Below are positions 1 to 5,024 of a DNA stretch of 13,060 bases, piece by piece. The notes below the pieces were generated by a model. It was not told the DNA's origin. It did no database searches and saw only the letters and a list, made by a program, of their open reading frames with translations. A program made the translations under genes and the position numbers. Origin of the DNA: JBKPDV01 sp046728075 (GTDB lineage: Bacteria > Acidobacteriota > Thermoanaerobaculia > UBA5066 > Gp7-AA6); assembly GCA_046728075.1 (NCBI GenBank), contig JBKPDV010000221.1:1-13060 (forward strand), written 5' to 3'. Within the stretch, counting starts at the first letter, position 1; each line of letters opens with the position of its first letter.

Positions 1-757
1 GACTGGTGGCGGTCCGCCTCTTCGCGACGTACCTCTTGGGCAAAGGGATTTCGTCCGGTGCCTTCGGCTTCGAAAACTCGAGAGAGATCGTCGTGACCAG
101 GCCGTTGGCGGTCCATTCGAGGTCGAGGCGCGAGAGAGCTCCCGCCGAGAACGCGAGCGAGCCGCGAGGGTAGTGGCGGGGAGAATCAGGGTCGAAGAAG
201 TCTTGCGGTATTCCGAGCCCGCGGACCTGCTCGAAGAGAAAGCGACCACCCGACTGTTTCCAGGAGAAGTTTTCGACGTTGCCTCCCTCATAGGCGCGCA
301 GGATGAGAGTCAGGTTGTGCCAGTAACAGCCGGGAAGGGAGACCGCCTGCCCGAGATTCGTGATGCGCTGACGCTCCTCCCGGGCGTCGCGGTGCCGCAG
401 CCGCAGAAAATCCTCGATCTTTTGGCTGGCGCCGGGGACGGCCTTGCCGTCCACCTGGCTGACGAAGCGGAACTCCCAGAGCGCTTCGGGATCTTCCTCG
501 AGGTGGGCGATCTGATATTCCGACACGATCACGCGCCTTCGAAAGATTCGATCGCTGGTCGTGTCAAAAATCACTTGAGTCATGCGCTCCCGCGCGACCA
601 CGTTCTCGAGCTTCGAGAAGATCCCGGGAATCTCGCGCGAGAAATCGCGCACCGGTCCTGGAACGGCCTCGTCGGCCCGCGCTGCGGCTGCACCGGCGAG
701 GCCGGCCGCCAAGGCGAAGCTCGCGACCAATGTCGAGGCCGTCGTCGGTCGAGTCAT
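1..757 (-). CDS. Secreted protein of unknown function (3' end outside window)
   Basis: An open frame runs leftward from an ATG at 757-755 to the window edge (252 codons visible, no stop), so the C-terminus is missing. Residues 1-28 form a classic signal peptide: the N-terminus is MTRPTTASTLVASFALAAG, followed by an Ala-rich stretch ending near ARA-DE, so the product is probably exported. The mature part is soluble-looking, rich in charged and aromatic residues, with mixed alpha/beta character and no transmembrane segment. I recognise no domain, catalytic motif or repeat. Codon use fits a real gene and the signal peptide makes this frame much more credible than the overlapping plus-strand frames. 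Upstream is a divergent 142-bp gap shared with the ornithine cyclodeaminase gene. A GGAG lies about 12 nt before the ATG, a rather long spacing. Confidence 0.75.
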   Translation of the reverse strand, partial: MTRPTTASTLVASFALAAGLAGAAAARADEAVPGPVRDFSREIPGIFSKLENVVARERMTQVIFDTTSDRIFRRRVIVSEYQIAHLEEDPEALWEFRFVSQVDGKAVPGASQKIEDFLRLRHRDAREERQRITNLGQAVSLPGCYWHNLTLILRAYEGGNVENFSWKQSGGRFLFEQVRGLGIPQDFFDPDSPRHYPRGSLAFSAGALSRLDLEWTANGLVTTISLEFSKPKAPDEIPLPKRYVAKRRTATS

Positions 758-790
758 CCGCGTGCCACTCTCCGTCGTATACGGCTTTTT

Positions 791-809
791 CCCTCAGAAG
801 ATATGAGGG
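791..809. repeat. Short inverted repeat in a divergent intergenic gap
   Basis: CCCTCA (791-796) and TGAGGG (804-809) are perfect inverted complements around a 7-nt loop. It sits 34 bp before the start of the leftward secreted protein gene, in the gap between two divergent genes. On the plus strand it is preceded by a T-run rather than followed by one, so it does not look like an intrinsic terminator on either strand. An operator is possible, but nothing else supports this. Confidence 0.3.
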
Positions 810-888
810 TCGTGAGCAATCGGCTCTCGCCGGCTGCAGACTCCTCCTCTAACAGAGCGCCTTCTCCGAGCGTGTCATGATCCGGCCC

Positions 889-893
889 GGAGG
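889..893 (+). promoter_or_regulatory. Shine-Dalgarno GGAGG that points to an ATA start
   Basis: GGAGG ends 6 nt before the ATA at 900-902, the ideal distance for initiation there. It is 54 nt before the first in-frame ATG (948), which has no comparable sequence in front of it. It is therefore the main evidence for placing the start of the ornithine cyclodeaminase family gene at 900. Confidence 0.5.
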
Positions 894-899
894 CGTCCC

Positions 900-1907
900 A
901 TACCGGTCCTGATCGTTGATCAGAAAGAGGTTCCGCGTCTTCTGCCGATGGGAGAATGCATCGGCGTCATGGAGAAGACGCTCGCCGAACTTGCGCGCGG
1001 CGAGGCGATCCTGCCGCTGCGATCGATTGTCTGGCTGCCCGAAAGAGTCGGCGCCCTCGGACTCATGCCAGCGGCGCTGTTACCGTCGAACGCCGTCGGC
1101 GTGAAGGCGATCACGTTCTTTCATGGCAACGAGGGGACAGAGCTCGATACGCACCAGGGCGCCGTTCTCCTTTTCGAGGCCGTGCGCGGGCAGCTCCTCG
1201 CGGTCATCGACGCGACCTCGATCACGGCGATTCGCACGGCCGCTGTCTCGGGAGTCGCGACGAAGCTGCTGGCCCGGGAAGATGCGGGCGATCTCGCGAT
1301 CGTGGGCTCCGGAGTCCAGGCCGGGACGCACCTCGAGGCGATGCTCGCCGTGCGGCCGATCCGCCGTGTGCGGGTCGCGAGCAAGGACTTCGCGCGCGCG
1401 CAGCGGTTCGCCGATCGGGAATCCAAACGCCAGAGGATTGCGATCGAGCCGATGCGAACCATCGAAGCGGCCGTCCGCGGCGCCGACATCGTCTGCACGG
1501 CAACGTCTGCCCGGGACCCCGTCGTCGCCGGCGACTGGCTCGAGCAGGGCTGTCATGTGAACGCGGTCGGGTCGAGCGTTCCCTTCGCCCGGGAGCTCGA
1601 CACGGCTGCCGTCGTCCGATCGCGTCTCTTCGTCGACCGCCGGGAGTCCGCTACGAACGAAGCGGGAGATTTCCTGATCGCGAGGAAGGAGGGGGCCGTC
1701 GGCGACGATCACATCCTGGGTGAGATCGGAGAGGTCGCGATCGGCAAGGTTCCCGGCCGGCGGTCGCGCGAAGAGATCACCCTCTTCAAGTCGCTGGGGC
1801 TGGCGGTCGAAGACGTCGCCTCGGCAGCACACATCTTCGGGAAGGCGAAAGCCTCCGGAGAAGGCCGATGGATCGAGCTCGGAGGAGCCCGCCACGAGGG
1901 CGATTGA
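900..1907 (+). CDS. Ornithine cyclodeaminase / mu-crystallin family protein
   Basis: An NAD(P)-dependent enzyme of the ornithine cyclodeaminase (OCD)/mu-crystallin superfamily, which includes OCD, ketimine reductases, alanine dehydrogenase, EutC and iminosuccinate reductase. Counting from 900 (335 aa), the substrate-side Lys of GVKAI is residue 69, the conserved Arg of TAIRTAA is residue 112, and the Rossmann glycine motif GSGVQAG is at 136-142. The block RSRLFVDRRESATNEAGD is typical of the family. Start: family members begin about 15 residues before the first ATG (948), and the sequence MPVLIVDQKEVPRLLPM fits if the ATA at 900 initiates behind GGAGG at 889-893. No ATG, GTG or TTG occurs in frame between the upstream stop (813) and 948. 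The gene overlaps the next reading frame by a few nt, so the two are probably one operon and functional partners. The exact substrate cannot be read from sequence. Confidence 0.88.
   Translation: MPVLIVDQKEVPRLLPMGECIGVMEKTLAELARGEAILPLRSIVWLPERVGALGLMPAALLPSNAVGVKAITFFHGNEGTELDTHQGAVLLFEAVRGQLLAVIDATSITAIRTAAVSGVATKLLAREDAGDLAIVGSGVQAGTHLEAMLAVRPIRRVRVASKDFARAQRFADRESKRQRIAIEPMRTIEAAVRGADIVCTATSARDPVVAGDWLEQGCHVNAVGSSVPFARELDTAAVVRSRLFVDRRESATNEAGDFLIARKEGAVGDDHILGEIGEVAIGKVPGRRSREEITLFKSLGLAVEDVASAAHIFGKAKASGEGRWIELGGARHEGD
1881..1887 (+). promoter_or_regulatory. Shine-Dalgarno GGAGGAG inside the end of the OCD gene
   Basis: GGAGGAG lies within the last codons of the upstream OCD gene. It is 6 nt before an in-frame ACG (1894-1896) and 15 nt before an in-frame ATT (1903-1905) of the dehydratase frame. 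The spacing favours the ACG, and the position suggests translational coupling to the upstream gene. Confidence 0.5.
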
Positions 1908-2856
1908 GCCGGTCCCGCTCGAAGAGATTCGCGCCGCGCGCGAACGCCTGGAGGGGGCATACCTGCGCACGCCCCTCGTTCCTCTGAATCACGAGGGAAA
2001 TTCCTCGGAGAACTGGCTCAAGCTCGAGAACCTGCAGCCCATCGGCTCCTTCAAGCTGCGCGGCTCGGGCAACGCGATGCGGCTGGCGGGGCCGGAGAGC
2101 CTCGCGCAAGGCGTCTACACGGCGAGCGCCGGCAACATGGCTCAGGGCGTGGCGTGGAACGCGCGGCGCCTGAAAATCCCGTGCTCGGTCGTCGTTCCCG
2201 ATGACGCCCCGCAGACGAAGCTCGACGCGATCGAGCGGCTGGGAGGGCACATCGTCCCCCTCCCCTTCGACCGCTGGTGGCAGGTCTTGGTCGACCATGG
2301 CTATCCCGAAATCGGCGGCCTCTTCATCCATCCCGTCAGCGATCCCGCCGTCATCGCCGGAAACGGCACGATCGGCCTGGAGATCCTGGAGGACCTGCAG
2401 GACGCGGACGCGATCCTCGTTCCCTTCGGCGGCGGCGGCCTGTCCTGCGGCATCGCCTGCGCGGCCAAGGCCCTCCGGCCGCAAATCCGCGTCTTCGCCT
2501 GCGAGGTCGAGACCGCCGCGCCCTTCGCCGCGTCGCTCGCGGCGGACCGGCCCGTCTCGATCGACCGCCGCGCCAGCTTCGTGGACGGCATCGGCGGAAA
2601 GAGCATGCTCCCCGAGATGTGGCCGCTCGCCAAAAAGATGCTCGATGGCTCGATCGTGGTCTCCGTCTCGGAAGTAGCGGAGGCGGTGCGTCTGCTCGCG
2701 GGCCGCAATCACGTCGTCGCCGAGGGCGCGGGCGCCGCCTCGGTCGCCGCCGCCCTGACCGGCCGCGCCGGCGCCGGCAAGATCGTCAGCGTCGTCTCCG
2801 GAGGAAACATCGACCTCTCGACTCTGTCTCGCATCCTCGCCGGCGAGACTCCGTAA
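1894..2856 (+). CDS. Threonine/serine dehydratase-like PLP enzyme (fold type II)
   Basis: A pyridoxal-5'-phosphate lyase of the threonine dehydratase/serine racemase type, about 320 aa with no C-terminal ACT regulatory domain, i.e. a catabolic form. Counting from 1894: the PLP Schiff-base Lys is K54 in SFKLRG, the Asn loop SAGN is at 78-81, the phosphate-binding loop GGGGLSCG is at 179-186, EGAG is at 277-280, and SGGN at 302-305 supplies the residue facing the pyridine nitrogen. Such enzymes eliminate water from beta-hydroxy amino acids. Start is unclear: no ATG/GTG/TTG lies near the family N-terminus. The ACG at 1894 has the best ribosome-site spacing; the ATT at 1903 shares its last base with the upstream TGA. 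The first in-frame ATG after that is near 2076, inside the catalytic region, and an ATG at 1720 would bury about 60 residues in the OCD gene. The pairing with an OCD homologue resembles EutB/EutC and BhcB/BhcD. Confidence 0.87.
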   Translation, partial: TRAIEPVPLEEIRAARERLEGAYLRTPLVPLNHEGNSSENWLKLENLQPIGSFKLRGSGNAMRLAGPESLAQGVYTASAGNMAQGVAWNARRLKIPCSVVVPDDAPQTKLDAIERLGGHIVPLPFDRWWQVLVDHGYPEIGGLFIHPVSDPAVIAGNGTIGLEILEDLQDADAILVPFGGGGLSCGIACAAKALRPQIRVFACEVETAAPFAASLAADRPVSIDRRASFVDGIGGKSMLPEMWPLAKKMLDGSIVVSVSEVAEAVRLLAGRNHVVAEGAGAASVAAALTGRAGAGKIVSVVSGGNIDLSTLSRILAGETP

Positions 2857-2873
2857 ACGGCTCTCACCCGCGA

Positions 2874-3545
2874 TCAGTGAGGGCGCGCCAGTTCCTCCGC
2901 AAGAAATGCGTTGACCGCTTCGGGATGGGTCAACGTCAAAAGATGGCCGGCCCCAGGCACGATGCGGTCCGGCCGCACGCCCCCGAGCGGAATCACCCGA
3001 TCGGATTCACCGTGGATGTGATGAACGGCAACTCCCGGATCATCGACGCCGGACCAATTCCGGATTGCTCCGATTCCCCAACGAATCAGTCGGGGCGACA
3101 CCGACCGATACATTTCGCCCAAAAGATCGGCGATCTCACGACTGCGGGTTCCCATGACACGGGCTACCTGAGGAGCGAACAGGTCGCCGCGCCGAAGCAG
3201 CGATTCCGGAAGGACGCTCGCGAATCGACTCCCGAATCGAAACATTCCTCCAATCGAACGGGGCGAGCGGCAGCTGCCGAGCAAGAACACGCAGCGCGGA
3301 CGCAGGAGTTTGGCCACCTCGAGAGCGACCATGCCGCCGAAGGACGCGCCGCCGACATAGGAAGGAGGGAGCTCGGAGACATCCCTCGCCAGGCGAGCGG
3401 CGTAGTCAGCAAGGCTTTCCGAGTCGCGCGGCTCGATCCACGAAACCACCGTGAGATTCGGAAACCGCGCCTGCTGTTCTCGAAATAGTCTCGCGTCGGC
3501 CCCGAGGCCGGGGAAGAGGACGATCGAGGGTCCGGTCCCGCTCAT
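2874..3545 (-). CDS. Alpha/beta hydrolase
   Basis: A compact (223 aa) alpha/beta-hydrolase-fold protein, probably cytoplasmic since no signal peptide is present. The strand-loop near the N-terminus, VLFPGLGADARLF, provides the oxyanion-hole region. The nucleophile elbow is GASFGG with Ser68, the acid is Asp182 in GESDRVIP, and the base is His201 in GAGHLLTL, so the triad is complete and in the usual order. The short cap region (about 95-165) is helical. The substrate is unknown; esters or thioesters of small acids are typical. The ATG at 3545-3543 overlaps the TGA of the upstream glycosylase-nuclease gene in an ATGA, so the two are translationally coupled. It converges on the dehydratase gene with only 17 bp between stop codons and no recognisable terminator in that gap. 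Confidence 0.85.
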   Translation of the reverse strand: MSGTGPSIVLFPGLGADARLFREQQARFPNLTVVSWIEPRDSESLADYAARLARDVSELPPSYVGGASFGGMVALEVAKLLRPRCVFLLGSCRSPRSIGGMFRFGSRFASVLPESLLRRGDLFAPQVARVMGTRSREIADLLGEMYRSVSPRLIRWGIGAIRNWSGVDDPGVAVHHIHGESDRVIPLGGVRPDRIVPGAGHLLTLTHPEAVNAFLAEELARPH

Positions 3546-4936
3546 CTGTCGGAGCCCGAAGACGCAAGGGCCTCGGCAATGCGGATCAGCACTCCTTCGA
3601 AATTTTGCGAAACCTCGTTATTCCAAAAACGAAGGACTCGTATTCCCCGCTTCTCGAGCTCCGCTGTTCTCGCTTTATCCGGAACGGATTGGTCCTTTCG
3701 AGCATGCTGCCCCCCGTCCAGTTCGATCGCGAGCTTTGCCTCATCGCAATAGAAGTCGAGAACGTAGTTCCCGAGCGGGTGTTGCCGTCGAAACTTGAAG
3801 CGGCCAAAACGACGAGAACGCAGAGAGCGCCAGAGGATCGTTTCGGCGTCGGTGGTTCGTTTACGCAGCTTGCGCGCGAGGAGAACGCGCGCCGGGCGCC
3901 CCTCACCCCGACCCTCTCCCGCCGGGAGAGGGGGGCGAGAGGGCTGCTCGTCTCGGGGCGCCAAGCCATCCCCTCTCCTCCCGCGCACGGGGGGAGAGGG
4001 CAGGGTGAGGGGGGCGCCCTCTCTCGGTCCCGCCCGCGCAGTTCCCTTCCTCTCCTCCAGCTCGTCGAGCGTCTTCGGCCAGTCGCCGCGCAGGAGCTGC
4101 GAAAGCGCGCGGTCGGCCAGCAGCTTACCGCCGGTCTGGCACGTGGCGCAGTAGTTGGACTCGTTCTCCGCATAGACGATCCGCTGAACCGGCGAACCGC
4201 AATCGGGACACGGTTTGCCGTAGCGGCCATGCACGGCCATTCCTTCGCGGAAGGCCGTGACTCTTTCGGGAAATGCCTTTGCCGCATCCGCCACGAACCG
4301 GCGGCTCCACTTCTCCAGAGTCTCCCGCGTGGAGCGGAACAGCTTCTCGATCTCTTCTTCCGTCAGGCGGCTCGTCCATTTCGCCGGTGAGAGACGGGCC
4401 GCGTGCAAGATCTCGTCCGAGTAGGCGTTGCCGATTCCCGAGAAGAGACGCGGGTCGGTCAACGCTCGCTTGACGGTATGGTTTTCACGCGTCAGCGCTC
4501 TCTGGAAAGCCGCGAGATCCGCCTCCCCCACCTCGAGGCCGCCCCGATCGAATTCGGCCAGCCCGGCCTCGCCGCGAACGAGATGGAGAGAGGCGCGTTT
4601 CTTCGAGCTCGCCTCAGTCAGAAGAAGCGAGCCGTTCTCGAAGTCGAAGGCCGCCAGGTTCCTCTTACCGGCGAGCTTGACACCGGCTCCCCTCCAGTGA
4701 AGCCGGCCCGAGATCATGAGATGGACTACAATATATATATTGTTATCGAGCTGAAGGGCGATGCGTTTGCCCAGGCGCCGAAGCCCTGTGACGCGCGCTC
4801 CCTCCACCTCCCGGATGGGCGGGTCGAACGTCCGCAGGAGGAAGGGGCTCGCCAAACGGATCCGGTCCAGGCGTTTGCCGACCACCCGTGTCTCGAGGGC
4901 GACGATGTAGGCCAGGATGTCGGGAAGCTCGGGCAT
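3542..4936 (-). CDS. Fpg/Nei DNA glycosylase fused to a DUF559 nuclease-like domain
   Basis: A base-excision-repair glycosylase/AP lyase of the MutM/Nei family carrying an extra C-terminal domain (464 aa; family members are usually 270-300). Start: the family needs Pro immediately after Met as catalytic nucleophile, so the ATG at 4936-4934 (MPELPDI) is the true start although the frame is open further upstream. Fpg part, about 1-297: Pro2, Glu3, Lys57, the helix-two-turn-helix with FSGIGNAYSDEIL (Asn170), and a zinc finger with Cys243, Cys246, Cys263 and Cys266. The zinc-finger tip position usually held by Arg appears to be Asn258. Residues 306-348 are encoded by a palindromic repeat and are Pro/Gly/Arg-rich. 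Residues about 353-460 are a DUF559 (Vsr-like) domain with YVLDFYC (Asp394) and IELDGGQH (Glu405, Asp407), then RVLRFWNNEV. The DUF559 part is about 55% GC by hand count, somewhat below its surroundings. Either a real fusion or two genes joined by the repeat. Confidence 0.88.
   Translation of the reverse strand: MPELPDILAYIVALETRVVGKRLDRIRLASPFLLRTFDPPIREVEGARVTGLRRLGKRIALQLDNNIYIVVHLMISGRLHWRGAGVKLAGKRNLAAFDFENGSLLLTEASSKKRASLHLVRGEAGLAEFDRGGLEVGEADLAAFQRALTRENHTVKRALTDPRLFSGIGNAYSDEILHAARLSPAKWTSRLTEEEIEKLFRSTRETLEKWSRRFVADAAKAFPERVTAFREGMAVHGRYGKPCPDCGSPVQRIVYAENESNYCATCQTGGKLLADRALSQLLRGDWPKTLDELEERKGTARAGPREGAPLTLPSPPVRGRRGDGLAPRDEQPSRPPLPAGEGRGEGRPARVLLARKLRKRTTDAETILWRSLRSRRFGRFKFRRQHPLGNYVLDFYCDEAKLAIELDGGQHARKDQSVPDKARTAELEKRGIRVLRFWNNEVSQNFEGVLIRIAEALASSGSDR
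3894..4019. repeat. 126-bp palindromic (REP/MITE-like) repeat inside a coding region
   Basis: The two ends are near-perfect inverted complements of about 27 bp. The left begins GGGCGCCCCTCACCCCGACC (3894-3913) and the right, read on the other strand, begins GGGCGCCCCCCTCACCCTGC, with a 2-nt difference. Each arm also holds its own hairpin. At 3912-3932, CCCTCTCCC and GGGAGAGGG pair around a GCC loop. At 3971-4000, CCCTCTCC pairs with GGAGAGGG. This composition matches the dispersed palindromic elements of high-GC bacteria whose translation gives LTPTLSRRERG-type peptides (from memory). Its length is a multiple of three, and it is read through as linker between the Fpg and DUF559 domains. Only one copy is present in the window. 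Confidence 0.82.
4728..4743. repeat. 16-bp perfect AT-rich palindrome within the glycosylase gene
   Basis: ACAATATATATATTGT is perfectly self-complementary and sits in otherwise GC-rich coding sequence. It encodes the NNIYIV stretch of the glycosylase (around residues 65-70) with codons such as ATA and TAT that are rare here. It is in frame and the conserved motif HLMISGRL follows at once, so the gene is not broken by it. Confidence 0.6.
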
Positions 4937-5024
4937 GATCAGGAAACCTATCCTCATTGGAAGGCATCTGAAATCCCGGGGCCAGCGTAGAATCTCCGGA
5001 ACCGTTTTTCGGAGTCGGGGGAAC
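4937..5024. promoter_or_regulatory. Divergent intergenic region between fpg-DUF559 and the Fe-S oxidoreductase
   Basis: This 88-bp gap must carry the start signals for both divergent genes. For the rightward gene, TAGAAT at 4988-4993 resembles a -10 element but no -35 hexamer lies at the proper distance. A ribosome site GGGGGAA (5017-5023) is immediately before the ATG at 5025. Nothing convincing is seen for the leftward gene beyond a GAGG about 12 nt before its start. Confidence 0.25.

Noticed and set aside
173..880. A 235-codon plus-strand frame at the left edge
   Set aside because: The opposite strand carries a continuous frame with a textbook signal peptide through the same region; the plus-strand translation has no domain and no ribosome site.
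1720..1893. ATG at 1720 as start of the dehydratase
   Set aside because: It would add about 58 Arg/Ser-rich residues overlapping 188 nt of the OCD gene, with no family counterpart.
3894..4019. CRISPR-like repeat interpretation of the palindrome
   Set aside because: There is one inverted pair only, no regularly spaced direct repeats and no cas genes.
3605..4390. A plus-strand frame of 261 codons across the DUF559/repeat region
   Set aside because: It is antisense to the Fpg and DUF559 motifs, and its apparent peptide repeat comes only from the palindromic element.
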